A DNA stretch of 64,000 nt, from assembly GCA_029641185.1 (NCBI GenBank), contig JAPWGK010000006.1, positions 930,001-994,000 of the forward strand, read 5' to 3'. The notes beneath the pieces were generated by a model. It made no database searches. It had not been told where the DNA came from and saw only the letters and a list, made by a program, of their open reading frames with translations. A program made the position numbers and the translations under genes. Shown piece by piece: positions 1 through 12,050 of this stretch. Each line of letters starts with the position of its first letter. Within the stretch, counting starts at the first letter, position 1. The stretch is from Pseudofabraea citricarpa. Lineage: Eukaryota > Ascomycota > Leotiomycetes > Helotiales > Dermateaceae.

Positions 1-1017
1 AGGAGCCGTGAACCTTCTTCGCTGGCTGTCAGGCTTCAACGACCTTCACAAGCTCACGAGAACTGCGAATGCGACCAGACTGTGCCGGCAACATGCATCA
101 CAGCGGCACAGGCTCGTCCTCCTGGCTAGGCGTCTATGTAGGTGAACGTGCTTGGAGATGAGTTGGACGCCGCACGCTCTCGCAGCCATATATCGCCAAC
201 AGTTTGTTTCCAGCCGCCGAATTATCGTCGGAGAGAGCCAGAAGACTCCGTGTCAGCGCAGCGATTCCTCTGGCCGCCGTCCACTCTCAGGCTTTGATGG
301 ATGTTCTAATAAGCTCACGCAAAACGCAAGAGCAGCCAATTCCTGCTGCCATCGAAAGCCCTCAACTCAATGAGAGTAGGCCAGATGATCGAACTTTGCA
401 AAGGAAGCCGATATAAAACCCATACTCTGGTGTTTGTACGAAGTAGATGCAGGAACGGGTAAATGACCCACTAAAACGATCCTTGGGTCGATTGCAAGTG
501 TTGGATTTCGCCAAACTGCACGCAATTCTGAAAGGAGCTGTTGGTGGCGGGGAAACAAGCAATGGATGGGCGCAACCACTGCCGACTGGACATCTCATTG
601 GAACAATATTTCTGCAAAGGAGGAGTCTTCTTCAGCACCGTCTCTGAAGGCCTTATCATTGGTCACGGTACTTGAGATGCGAAACTCGACAGCCTTACCG
701 TGATTGCAAAAGGTTATCCCAGCTTTAACACCATGCACCGCCTCTTAACGACAACATCCATAGTTTCTAGACTATTGCTTTCGTTTGTCTAGCAAAATAA
801 TCCCACAAACTATTTTGTAACTTCATCTTATCATTCATCTACACAGAAGTCTATCTATCATAAAACATCAACAAACAAAAGCTAACAGAACTAAGCTATC
901 TACAAAAAGACCCACTAGAAGGGGGAAAACCTCGCGGTCTTAAACTCGTGAGCTGTGTCTACAAACAAAATATGTCGGGTATCGAAAAATTCCACAAATG
1001 CAAACCACACTTCCAAC
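1..1017. other. Gene-free stretch at the left edge
   Basis: I find no convincing gene here. The open frames are short, overlap on both strands, mostly begin at non-ATG codons and resemble no family I know. The part next to 1017 is probably the 3' untranslated and terminator region of the GH5 gene, which is transcribed leftwards. Confidence 0.5.
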
Positions 1018-2778
1018 CTAGATTACCAAAGATCCTCTTTCGTTTCTCCTCTGTGAATACCCACTTCCACACTGGGATGGGAATTCGCGACTCGTGACAG
1101 GGTTAGGGATGGTGCCCTTTTGGATTCCATTCATGAATCCCCATCCTCCAGGCCCTTTGGCGCTCCAGATAAAATATCCACTTGAACTAGATTCGAAGAC
1201 ATCGAGTTGTGCCTCGACGAACTTTCTCACGGTCGAGACCATGATATCGTTCCAGTCGCTGAAATCAGCTGACTGGCATTGGCAGCCTGAGACAGAGCAT
1301 GAAGTACCTGCAGTTGTGGATCCATCTGGGTTCACACAGATATTCGTTGCCGTGCTCCATTCTCCAACATAGGTCGGCATAATGGCATTCGAGGTGGCGA
1401 GATCGCCGGCCCAACCGCAAGCTGTGGTGATGTGTTGGTCCTGGTTTAGTGCGTTGTTGGTTTCGCCCCAGAGTTGGTAGAGATGAGTGTCAAGGCCGAA
1501 GGTTTTTGCGCCGCCTCCAATCAAATTTCCACCAAGGTCTGTCCAGGCAAGAGGAGTGACAAACGAGTCGTGCATAACAATTACAAGATTCGCATTGTCT
1601 GTTACACTCTTGACTGCTGCGTAGGCTTCTCGAGCCCATGACTGAGTGGCAGCGAAGTCATTGCTGCCCCATGAGATTGGCTCGTTGACAAGTTCGAGGC
1701 CAACGACTACGTCAGCATATTCTGCAGCCCCGTATTTCTCGGCCATCGTCTTGAGAACTGATATCGAGTGTTCAAGATTATCACCAGATTGCCACTCAAC
1801 ATTGCCCGAACGACCAGAATTATCAAATCCATTTTGTGATCCTGGACTTCCATGACAATCGACCCAAACTTTCATCCCCAAATTGCGAGCCCAACCAATG
1901 GCCTTCTCAAGGTAAGCATCAGCGCCTTTGATGTATGGGGTATTGGCATTATCATAAGCCCAATAGCCAATCGGGATACGGAGGGCGTTGATTCCAGTTG
2001 CAGCAATAGCTTTTATATCATCTTCGGTGAAGTATGTCGACCAATGAGACTGAAGTGCAGCTTCGGCGCCAGATATGCTGTCAAAAGTCCACTGATCAGA
2101 AGCTTCAGAAAAGTCACCACTGAATGCGTCACTGCCCATCCATTTCTCGAGGATAAGCCATCCACCAAGGTTTACTCCACGAAGGAATGGAATAGAAGCG
2201 GACGTCTCCGATCGAATAGATGTGACTGATGAAGTTGAAATCAAAGTTGAAGACGGTAAGACAGTAGGCGAAGGATATCCAGAGGAGCTGGCCACAGATG
2301 AGAGAGCTTCGGATGTGATCAAAGCTGCTGACGTGGCAGTCACGAGAGATGGAGTAATGCTTGGATTGGGTGTAAATAACGGTTCCGTTGGTATTGTGAA
2401 GGTAACGTCTTCTCCGGAAGAAGTTTGAGTGTTAAAGTCGCTTCCGGATGGTGTGAAGGTTGCAGTGTGGTTGGAAGGTCCTGATGGATAAGCACTTCCA
2501 CTTTCCGAAGCTGATTCATAACCTGTATAGAGAACTCCAGCCGCCGTAGTCGTGGGTACAGGGACAACTGTCACAGTACTCAGGACCAAAATTGGCTCGA
2601 TACTGGTATCGTCGATATTGAGTTTTTCTAACAGAATATCCGACACCGAAGATGTAGATGTCGCTTCGCATCCTAAAATTGTTACAGTAGTTGTTGTTCG
2701 TTTCCCTAACCAGAGAGCAGAAGTAGTATTTGATAATGAAATAATAGCCATCAAGGCAGTTGGCAATGAGCTCCGCAT
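1018..2778 (-). CDS. Secreted GH5 exo-beta-1,3-glucanase with long Ser/Thr-rich N-terminus
   Basis: A single-exon protein of 586 residues, read from ATG at 2778. Residues 1-22 look like a signal peptide. Residues 23-195 are low-complexity and rich in Ser, Thr and Pro, as in heavily O-glycosylated wall proteins. The catalytic (beta/alpha)8 domain begins near 199 with FLRGVNLGGWLILEKW, the hallmark of fungal exo-1,3-glucanases. The likely acid/base is E366 in LELVNEPISWG and the likely nucleophile is E473 in YVGEWST. The family hydrolyses beta-1,3-glucan from chain ends in the wall or in the medium. Fungal relatives usually have a short propeptide, so the N-terminal stalk of about 170 residues is unusual and suggests wall anchoring. 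It is next to no other wall gene. The family is certain from motifs; the exact substrate is inferred. Confidence 0.9.
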   Translation of the reverse strand: MRSSLPTALMAIISLSNTTSALWLGKRTTTTVTILGCEATSTSSVSDILLEKLNIDDTSIEPILVLSTVTVVPVPTTTAAGVLYTGYESASESGSAYPSGPSNHTATFTPSGSDFNTQTSSGEDVTFTIPTEPLFTPNPSITPSLVTATSAALITSEALSSVASSSGYPSPTVLPSSTLISTSSVTSIRSETSASIPFLRGVNLGGWLILEKWMGSDAFSGDFSEASDQWTFDSISGAEAALQSHWSTYFTEDDIKAIAATGINALRIPIGYWAYDNANTPYIKGADAYLEKAIGWARNLGMKVWVDCHGSPGSQNGFDNSGRSGNVEWQSGDNLEHSISVLKTMAEKYGAAEYADVVVGLELVNEPISWGSNDFAATQSWAREAYAAVKSVTDNANLVIVMHDSFVTPLAWTDLGGNLIGGGAKTFGLDTHLYQLWGETNNALNQDQHITTACGWAGDLATSNAIMPTYVGEWSTATNICVNPDGSTTAGTSCSVSGCQCQSADFSDWNDIMVSTVRKFVEAQLDVFESSSSGYFIWSAKGPGGWGFMNGIQKGTIPNPVTSREFPSQCGSGYSQRRNERGSLVI

Positions 2779-4783
2779 TGCAGGTATTTTAAATGAAGAG
2801 TGAACACCTTGAACAGGCTAGAGTAGCAGAGTTCGCAATGAAGGTATGAGTCTTGAATAATTATGTGTAAAGATTTTCGACGAAGAAAATGTTGACGATA
2901 GATGTTTTGATTTTTCACTTCTAGGCAATATGAAGGCTCTGCCTTAAGTATAAAGAGTGATAAAAGTTGTGGTTGATGTCGCTGTATGGAACTTCTGGAG
3001 AGGCTGGAATATTTCGTTTAGGCGAGTAAATAGCCACGACTGAGAATGAGTGCGGCGATTAAGTGGATCAAAGTTGTACCAGACAGACTTGAATGTGAAC
3101 TGAAATGATTGTGCGCTTTTGCAGTAAATCAAAGGAGCGAAAAGAATAATAATAGGCAGAAAATCAGGATCTCTCAAAATTGTTTTATACAGCCTCTTCC
3201 TGTGAAGGGATGGTCTTGCTCGAATGTGTGACTGAACGCCTTGCGTGAATAACAACGTGACGCCTGAAAATTGGTAAAGAGCTTGCATGAACCCGCCGTA
3301 AGGGTGAGAGAGAGGGTGGCAGAGCAAAGGAATGTGGATGGGACTCGGCCGTGAAAAAAAAAAAGGGGGAAACGCAGGAGAGTTCTGCTAAACAAGCAAA
3401 AATTGTCGAGAAAGTTGACAAGACTCATCAGCGTAATGACTTATCTATTATACCTTATGGTACAAGCAATGTCAGCTCCAACTAGAAATTCCTCTCGGTG
3501 GAACGACTTCATGTTGGCAAAACTTGCGACCCGGGGCTTTGTGATTCCTATTTACAGCACTTCTCGGTGCTGATTGGCAGCATCAAATAAATGTTTCTTC
3601 TTCAAGGAAGTCAAGCACTGGGGGCACGATCTTCAGATGAAACTTAGCTGATCTGGGGGGCTGATCAGTCGACAAATCAGATGAACCTCGTGTTTCCTTT
3701 CTGGTAAAGACTAATCGGAGGCTGATAAGTGAGCCTTGAGCTGGACTTGAGTGGCGCTTCAAGGGGCCAATGCAAGGAATGTAGATTTTATGGGCACAAC
3801 TGCGACGCGCAAGTCGAGGCTGGTCGAAATAGTCGAGCATTCTCGTGCTCGTCCGCGCTAACCATAACGAGTCATATACAAGGCTGAGGAACAGCCTTCC
3901 CGAAATGAACCGAGATTGTTTTCAACCACCAGACAACTGATATGATAGTTGTAATTCCAGCGCCTCTTTTTTGCTACTGAGCAGTGAGCACCAAGTATAT
4001 CCAAAGAATCACCTTCGTCCTAGCGCCAATTCCAAGCCATGAAAGATTAAGCGAGTGTCTTGAGTAACGAAACATGATATTGACATAACGAGGAGCCATG
4101 TCTCTTGAATAGCTTAAAATCGCACTCAGTGTATAATTCTGTTACTACTTGCTCAAAATCTCATTCAATATGTCTTCGCAGGTAGATGAAATTCATTGTG
4201 TAAGCCAGAAATCTTATCCCGATCATTAACCCCCTAAATTAACTTGGATATCGCCTTCCCATCGACATCCTCTGACTCTTCTTTACATTCGGGCTAGTTC
4301 AACACAGCCCCAATCTAGATATGCAGTGCAGGATAAAATGCCAAGATGAAAGATCAGATATTCCGGCAGAGGTAACAACCCTTCGGGAAGTATATGCTAG
4401 CATTTAGTCTACTGTGACTTCGCTTTACAAGTCATAAATCAAAAATGGACGGCTCAAAAGATGGAGTACCTTGACTTTCCACGATAAAATCTACTTCTTC
4501 AACTTCGATCAAAAGAAGTGAATGATTTCATTGCAGTTCTTTTGCGCGAATTAATGAAGGAACAAGACTTTTGAAGTGATAGTCCCGAGAGCCCTGTCGG
4601 CGTTGAGGGTTTTCATTGGTCGGTGAACGTCATCGGCAGTCGGTCGTGGCTCCATAAAAAGGCAATGACATTCTTTTATCGAGAGCTTCATCTTCAGCTC
4701 TTCCACTCGACCTGTTCATTGTCGTCTTTCCAACAACGTACAGTAAATGAGCTTTGATATGCAATCTGTTCTCTTCAAACACG
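2779..4783. other. Intergenic region between divergent GH5 and SLC4 genes
   Basis: About 2 kb serving as the shared upstream region of two divergent genes. Open frames of up to 127 codons occur on the minus strand between 2944 and 3840, but they are overlapping, show no recognisable domain and have no plausible splice continuation. There is a short A-run at about 3353-3364. I see no transposon. Confidence 0.45.
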
Positions 4784-7100
4784 ATGGCTACTCAAACATC
4801 AACCAACGCTTACGCCCTACCCACCTCTCTCCAGCACGCTTCTGGCGAACCCCACTCTTCATCCGCCCGCAAGTCGTGGAAGAGCCGTCTGAATTTCCTC
4901 AAGCCCACATCGAATACACCTGAAGAGCCACCCTTGTCAACAAATCTTCATCAGTCAACTACAAATGCTTCACGAAGAAGCAGCCATTCACCAAAATGGT
5001 GGAAAATTCGCCTTTTCACAGGCATGGTCAATGATTTGAAGCGTAGAGCTCCTTTCTATCTGAGTGACTGGACCGATGCTTGGGATTATAGAGTCGTTCC
5101 TGCGACTGTGTATATGTATTTTGCGAAGTATGGATGATCATAGCCAGGAATCTCCTCTTTGGTGATCGTGTTTGTCTGGGGTGCTGATCACATGCAGTAT
5201 TTTGCCTGCCTTGGCTTTTTCCCTGGATATGTAAGCAGACATCTACGAATAATGCGTATACGGTAAATTAATTGTTATAGGTTTGCGAAAACAGACATGA
5301 GCTATGGTGTCAACGAAGTTTTATTGGCATCTGTTCTCGGTTCTGTTGTCTTCGCAGTATTTGCAGCACAACCTCTTGTGATTGTGGGAGTCACGGGTCC
5401 CATCACAGTCTTCAACTAGTGAGTAAACTTTCAACCTTCTAGAAGACGAGCCCAAAATTTATCCTATTGCAGCACTGTATACGATATAATGGTTCCAACC
5501 GGCACGAATTACTTCGCGTTCATGTGTTGGATTGGCATGTGAGTATCACCGCCTTTTCATTTGACCCTATTGCTAATCAAATATATCAAGATGGTCTCTA
5601 ATAATGCATTGGATTCTTGCTATCACCAATTCATGCAACTCCTTGAAATATGTTACACGATTTTCTTGTGACATCTTTGGCTTCTATGTTGCTTTCATCT
5701 ATCTACAGAAAGGAATTCAAGTATTAACAAGACAAGGGGACGGTGACACATTCTACTTGTCTATTGTGGTATCGCTTCTGGTTCTCGTCGTTGGCTATAT
5801 CTGCGGGATAATTGGCGGAAGTTCATTGTTTCAACATTACATCAGGCTGTTCATCAAGGACTATGGCACACCTCTGACAGTTATATTCTTTACTGGATTT
5901 GTGCATATTGGGAAGATGAGAGATGTCTCACTCACGGTTCTACCCACAAGCAAAGCCTTTTTCCCCACCCTTGACAGAGGCTGGTTCATCCATTTCTGGG
6001 ATATCAAAGTCGCGGATGTGTTCATTGCTATTCCATTTGCTATATTACTTACCGTATTATTTTGGTTCGACCACAATGGTAAGTTAATGGATGATCTTGT
6101 AGTTGATGTTAATAATCGCTGACAATCAATAGTTTCATCTTTAATTGCACAAGGCACAGAGTTTCCCCTTAGGAAGCCAGCAGGTTTCCACTGGGACATC
6201 TTCCTCCTAGGCTTCACTACTGGCGTCGCGGGTCTATTAGGCATCCCCTTTCCCAACGGTCTCATCCCGCAGGCACCGTTTCATACCGACTCCCTATGTG
6301 TAACTAGGGTTGTTGCTGATCCCAACGAGGAAGGTTCAAACAAGGGCCATGTTGTGACGGAGGTTGACCATGTTGTCGAACAACGAGTTTCAAACTTGGC
6401 ACAAGGTCTACTTACTCTTGGTACCATGAGTGGACCATTACTGGTTGTTCTTCATCTCATTCCTCAAGGTGTTCTAGCTGGACTTTTCTTCGTAATGGGC
6501 GTACAAGCTCTTGAGGGTAACGGTATTACCTTGAAGATTCTGTTTCTGCTCAAGGACAAATCTCTTACCCCCTCGTCTGACCCCTTGAAACGCATTCGTC
6601 GACGCAGGGCCATTTGGATCTTTGTAGCAATCCAGCTCTTCGGCTTCGGAGGTACATTTGCCATTACACAAACTATTGCAGCAGTCGGGTTCCCGGTCAT
6701 TATTCTGCTCCTGATTCCCTTCCGGACATATATGCTACCCAGATGGTTTTCTCAAGAGGAGTTGAGTCTGTTGGATGCACCGACTGCGAGTCCATTCACT
6801 ATGATATCAGTTGGTGGTAATTTTGGCGAAAGCCCTGATGGTCTTGACTCTTCTAGCGAAGAGGTCGCGAGAGACGGGACAGACACTGTCGGTCCTAGTA
6901 CTTCCACAAGTCAGGGAATTCTAGTAAACAAAGGAGTCGACACGGACCAGGGACTTGCGGAGAGAGGTGAAGGCCCAGGTAGTGGTATGAAGAGTAGGGA
7001 GAGCTGGAGAGCCGAAGGGAGGAGTGAAAGGACTGGAGACTCAATTGAGATGCGGCAACCGGGTATGAGTAGGAGAAGTGTGAGTAGACAACCTCAGTGA
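4784..7100 (+). CDS. SLC4-type anion/borate transporter (Bor1-like)
   Basis: A six-exon model (4784-5127, 5198-5230, 5281-5418, 5473-5538, 5591-6078, 6133-7100) gives 678 residues with every junction in frame. An earlier in-frame codon is TTG, so I chose ATG 4784. After a soluble N-terminus of about 100 residues come many hydrophobic segments. They include VIVGVTGPITVFNY, near the family signature, and GLLGIPFPNGLIPQAP, typical of the bicarbonate-transporter family. Fungal members (yeast Bor1) export borate or other anions at the plasma membrane or vacuole. The C-terminus, from about residue 580, is hydrophilic, Ser-rich and acidic, and probably regulatory. The length is slightly above yeast Bor1. 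The family is well supported; borate as substrate rests on homology only. Confidence 0.92.
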
Positions 7101-7490
7101 GAAAATGGGGAAAAATTGGGTTTAAGACACTTCATATTGTCTTTTACAAGTAATATGTTGAGGAAGGAAAATATCTGATCACATTTGGGGAATGACTACA
7201 GAGTAGCGATATTAAAACTTCCTTGGATATTTTTGAAAATTAATATAAGCGAGCTCGGCTAGTTTCAAGTCATGATATCTTATGCTACTGATCAAAGTGA
7301 AGTCCAAGAACTGGCAAAGAGAGCGGTATTTTACTGTATAGATAACTTAGGTATGTAACATTCACACATAATCCTCTAAGGCTCCTCGTTCATAATCATA
7401 CCTACTTACCTCTGCAAAACACGCATTGTTTTCCTGGCAGTCTCGCACAATTTCTGTTGTTCAATACAATTTATTACATTCAGTTACTAG
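7101..7490. other. Convergent 3' intergenic region
   Basis: AT-rich 390 bases between the 3' ends of the SLC4 gene and the thiolase gene. They presumably hold both polyadenylation regions. No open frame of interest. Confidence 0.4.
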
Positions 7491-8978
7491 TTAGTGTTCA
7501 GAGACAAATATTCCAGCCATTCCCATGCCGGTCCCTACACACATTGAAGTTACTGCAATTCTTTGATTGCTTCTGCGTAACTCAGCCAAGGCAGTCACGA
7601 CCTGCCTGGCACCAGTACAGCCAAGAGGATGTCCAAAAGCACTAATTAAGAGTCAGATTAGTCCTTCTAAAACACCACAGACTGAGATACTTACATAGCG
7701 CCTCCTCGAGGGTTGACCTTAGCGGGATCTATACCAAGTTTATCGACGCAGTACACACCCTGGAGTTCCATCGTCAGTATTCATCCCCTTTTCTTCTAAT
7801 CAGAACGCAAGACACATACCATGGAAGCAAACGCCTCGTTGATCTCAACCACGTCAACATCGGCAAGTGATATATTGAACTTGCCCAAGATCTTGGGAAT
7901 AGCGAGGCTTGGTCCAATACCCATGATGCGTGGTTCTAAGCCAACGATTGTTGCGCCTACAAACCTGCCTACAATAGGCTGCCCAATCTTGATAGCGGTC
8001 GATCGCTTCATAAGCAACATCGCCGCCGCCCCGTCAGTAATTTGCGATGCATTACCACCGGTGGTATTGCTCGGGCTCCACTGTGGAAAGGCAGCTCTGA
8101 TCTTACCCAGTGATTCGGGCGTCGTTCCATATCTGATGCCATCATCCTTATCAACCACGACCTCTTTCGACTCACCTGTCTTCGGGTCTACAATCGTCGT
8201 CTTGACCGGTACGATCTCGTCCTCGAACCAGCCTGCCTTCTGGGCCTTTTCGGCTTTCTGAAAACTCGACGCGGCGAATGCATCCATAGACTGCCGGGAA
8301 ACACTGAACTGACCTGCGACATTCTCGCTCGTCTGGCCCATGGGCTGCGTGTTCTGTCCAGCGAGGGGATGGCTAGTGATTTTCTCACCCATGCTCGGGG
8401 CGCCTTGGTCAGGGCATGTACTCATACTCTCTGCACCAACCGCGATTCCGACATCGATCGAACCAGCAGTAATCTGATTCGCAATGTTTTGGATGGCTAG
8501 CAGTCCGGAAGAGCAGAAGCGGTTCGTCACCGAAGCTGCTGCCGTAGCAGGAAATCCTGCCGCGAGCACGGCGGAGCGCGCAATGTACGCTTGGTCGCCC
8601 GCCAACACGTTGCCCAAACACACATCTTCAACAAGCGACGGGTCGATGTTGGATTTCTCACGCAGGGACTGAGCGATTGTTAGTCTCGTGATCTCGGGAA
8701 TAGAGATAGGTAGGTAGGCTATTATTACTGTGAGAATTGAGATCAAGAGGTCAGATAATGGCGTATCCTTTAATCCGCCCTTTCTGGCCTTCGTTAATGG
8801 CGTACGGAGCGCTAATGTGATGACCTCAAGAAACAGTTAGATTGCTTTGTACTGAGCATTGGGGTTTCTGTATACTCACAATATCGTCGGCATGCTTCTC
8901 CAACAACTTCGCCCTTCCGGATCCCTTTAAGGGGTTCAGATGGCTGACAACAGCCGAGAGTCTTTCTTGAGCCGACAT
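7491..8978 (-). CDS. Peroxisomal 3-ketoacyl-CoA thiolase
   Basis: Five exons on the minus strand (8978-8880, 8824-8729, 8668-7820, 7759-7695, 7641-7491) give 419 residues. The family catalyses the last step of fatty-acid beta-oxidation, thiolytic cleavage of 3-ketoacyl-CoA. The N-terminus carries RLSAVVSHL at residues 6-14, an exact PTS2 peroxisomal targeting signal. The nucleophilic Cys is in NRFCSSG. The His and second Cys motifs are in RGGAIAFGHPLGCTGAR, which is read across the last intron, and in SMCVGTGMGMAG near the C-terminus. Length and order match yeast Pot1. It diverges from the acyl-CoA synthetase gene with 561 bases between the start codons, which suggests shared control. The intron between exons 2 and 3 contains a TAGGTAGGTAGG run. 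High confidence. Confidence 0.96.
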
Positions 8979-9539
8979 GATGCAATTGATGCTTTTCTAG
9001 TCTGGATACAGATGATGGACCACTCGAGAGGATATTGTTGGCAACGATGAAAGAGGCCCTTCAAATAAGGAACTTTCCTCGCCGGCCTCGTCTCCCGCGA
9101 CGTCGTCTCCCAAATGACCGAGCCACGGCTATGGTAAAGGTCGGAACTGCCGCGAATCCGCAGCCAGCGAAACAGGGCTCCACAGGCGGCAGGATCCACT
9201 AAAACCCCATCCCCACAGGGACTCCTACAGGGACTCCTACAGCAGTGTTGTCCACCACCTCCCACATTCTCATTCTGGCCTCTATCAGCAAGCCCAGCCT
9301 TGCTTTGCCCACTCGGATTTCTGACACGGCAAATCTTCCTGCAAGCTGGAACAGTATATATCCACGTCTCACTACTCCAAACCTTCTTTTTCTTATCTTC
9401 TTGACCGTGTCGTGTCGGCCCGCGGGTATTCGGTGCTTGCTCGTTGTCCTTTACAAAGAGACTGTCTTTGCGCTTCTTCTTTTTTGATATTTCATTAGCA
9501 GAGGAGTTTCTTTTCGTGTGAAGTTTCTGAATAGACACA
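8979..9539. promoter_or_regulatory. Divergent promoter of thiolase and acyl-CoA synthetase genes
   Basis: This 561-base region separates two divergently transcribed genes whose products both carry peroxisomal targeting signals. I see a 12-base direct repeat (AGGGACTCCTAC) at about 9218-9241 and a GACGTC palindrome near 9099. Two CCTCG cores lie near 9077 and 9086. There is no exact CCTCGG, the site of the fungal fatty-acid regulators FarA/FarB. Shared regulation is an inference from the arrangement. Confidence 0.55.
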
Positions 9540-11728
9540 ATGGCCGCTTTACCACTCAACGCTGTTGCGCTGGCAGTCCCTGCCGTCCTCGCTGCGAGTG
9601 CTTATGTCAATGCCAAATTCACTATCGGTGCCGATATCAAGTCGATTCGACAAGATCGAGAATGGGTGAGGCTGTTGCAGCAGCGCTTGAAGGAAGCTGG
9701 TGGCAACTGTACGCTCTACGGCATGTTTAACAGCGTCGATGAGAATGCGAATATGCTCTGGTTCGAAGGAAAGGAATTCACTTATGGGGAATTGAAGATC
9801 GGTAAGGCTTTGAAGTTTATCTCTCGCTTGGGATCTGAAAACTGATAAAGTTTGTATGCAGAGATCAAGAAGTTTGCAAAGATCCTCCAGGATAATGGCG
9901 TGGTTGCGGGAGATCATGTGGCTGTCTTCGCAACAAACTCGCCTGAATTTATTATCGCTCTGCTCGCTATTTCTCTGCTTGGTGCTGTCGGAGCGCTAAT
10001 CAATATTAACCTTCGAGGTAATTCTTTTATTTATTTCTTTTCCTTCTTTCTTTTCTTTTCAGAAAAGGAAGTTAGATACAATAGCTAAATCGAATATAGG
10101 AGATACCTTTACATACTGCACGGGTGTATCTAGAGCAAATATCATTGTCTCAACACCAGATCTCACTTCAGATGTGCTGGGAGACCTACCACACATCTCA
10201 CTAAACATCGGTTCTTTCGACGGCATCCCTCCACCCACGGATTCCCCAGTACAGATTCAGGATGTTGATCTCCGTTCTCCAGAATTCCCAGGAATCAGCA
10301 CACCACCAGCACCAAGGACGCCGGCTGATCTCGCTGTACTGATATACACTTCTGGCACAACCGGCCGGCCAAAAGCCTGTGCAATCCGTAACTTTCAAAC
10401 CTTTGTAACATCAAATCCATTACCGCACGATACGTGCAACCCAAAGAGATACTTGCCCATACGGACTTACTCGCCACTTCCCTTATTCCACGGCACGGGA
10501 CTGTTTACTGGATTCAGTTATACCCTCGGGACAGGCGGCACTATCTGCGTAGCTCGGAAATTCTCCTCGTCCCGATTCTGGAAAGACGTGCACGACAGCC
10601 GAGCGACGAGGATCCTCTATATCGGCGAGCTATGTCGGTACTTGCTATCAAGCCCTCCGTCTCCGTATGACAAAGACCACCAGTGTATCGTGGCGAACGG
10701 CAACGGACTCCGAAGGGAGATCTGGAACGAATTCAAGGAACGCTTCAACGTGGGGGAGATCCGAGAATTCTACCGGTCGACCGAAGGGGTTGGGAAATTC
10801 GACAATTTCGGATCAGGAGCCTGGGGAGCAGGAAAGATCGGCTTCGCAGGTCCCCTGAGACGCTACATGGAAGAAGATACGTTCATCATCCGGTGCGAGG
10901 CCGATACGGGGACCCCGATCCGCGATCCCAAGACGGGCTTCTGTATCAAGAGCAAACTAGGCGAGCCGGGCGAATGTATCGGACGAGTCAAAGATCGCAG
11001 GCTCCTGACCGAGTACTTGGGAAACGACAGTGCGACGGAGGAGAAGCTGCTGCGGGACGTGTTCAAGAAGGGCGATATCTATTCCCGCATGGGCGACCTG
11101 GTCGTCATGGAAGACGAAGGCTGGGTGCGATTCCACGACCGCATCGGCGATTCGTTCCGCTGGAAAGGCGAGAACGTCAGCGCGGGCGAAGTGCGAGATC
11201 TGATCTGTGAGATTGAGAATGTGCAGGATGCTGTGGTGTTTGGTGTGCGGTTATCTAGGTACTTCTTCCCTCGTCTGCCTGTCATTGTTCCTCTGCTGCA
11301 GCTCTTTTTCTGACACCCGCTCGAAAATATAGCTATGATGGCCAAGCAGGTGGAGCCGTTATTTCCCTGAAGGAAAATAACCCCACCGCAGAATCAACCC
11401 TCATGACCAAATTGCACAAGGAACTGAGGAAGAAGGGTCTCCCAGCCTATGCATGTCCCCGCTTGATTCGCATCACTGAAAGGTACCTACATACATTCAT
11501 TTCTCCTTTCACAGCCATTTTCTGCTATAAGATTGTTAACACTTGAATTATAGTATAGGAACAGGCGTGACATTTAAACAGGGCAAAGGAGACCAGGCGA
11601 AGAAACCTTGGGCACCACAAGAATATGCCGGTAAGAATGAGAAGCTATATTGGCTAGACGGGCAGACGTATCGGGACCTGGATGCGGATGCTTGGAGGGG
11701 CATTGAGATTGGAGTCGCAAAACTTTGA
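9540..11728 (+). CDS. Very-long-chain fatty-acid transporter/acyl-CoA synthetase (FATP/Fat1 family), peroxisomal
   Basis: Five exons (9540-9801, 9862-10017, 10100-11258, 11333-11482, 11554-11728) give 633 residues. Residues 3-27 are hydrophobic and probably a membrane anchor. The adenylate-forming core has the P-loop-like motif LIYTSGTTGRPK and the FATP-type motif REFYRSTEG. The motif YSRMGDLV corresponds to the A8/FATP-VLACS signature region, followed by DRIGDSFRWKGENVS. The family imports long- or very-long-chain fatty acids and activates them to CoA esters. The protein ends in AKL, a PTS1 signal, so a peroxisomal location is likely, as for fungal FatB/CefD1-like members. It shares a divergent promoter with the thiolase, placing activation and final cleavage of fatty acids side by side. 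Substrate chain length cannot be read from the sequence. Confidence 0.93.
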
Positions 11729-12050
11729 GGGGATTTTTGGTTGATCTCTAATTTGTGTGTATGATATGCTCGCTATATATGGGTAAAGATGGTAGAATGT
11801 AGATGAGTGTAGAGCGAGAAATGAATTACATGAAATCAGCACAACGATTGAGCTAAGCGGCAAGAGCAAGCAAGACATAATAATAATCATGTGAAAGTGT
11901 TCGTAGGTTCTAAAACATAATATAACTCGTTCCAAATGTGTGACTCATCCTACAAGTGTTGTCGACTTAAACCTCCCAGGAGTAATCCATGCCGGAACCA
12001 AGAACTACCAAACTCCGTCAAACACCAAATTCTGATCCATCCCAAATCTC
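11729..12050. other. Convergent 3' intergenic region
   Basis: AT-rich 322 bases between the acyl-CoA synthetase stop and the stop of the TBC gene. They probably carry both 3' untranslated regions. Nothing else is seen. Confidence 0.4.

Noticed and set aside
2944..3428. Overlapping minus-strand frames of up to 127 codons upstream of the GH5 gene
   Set aside because: No domain, mutually overlapping frames and no consistent start; likely chance frames in a promoter.
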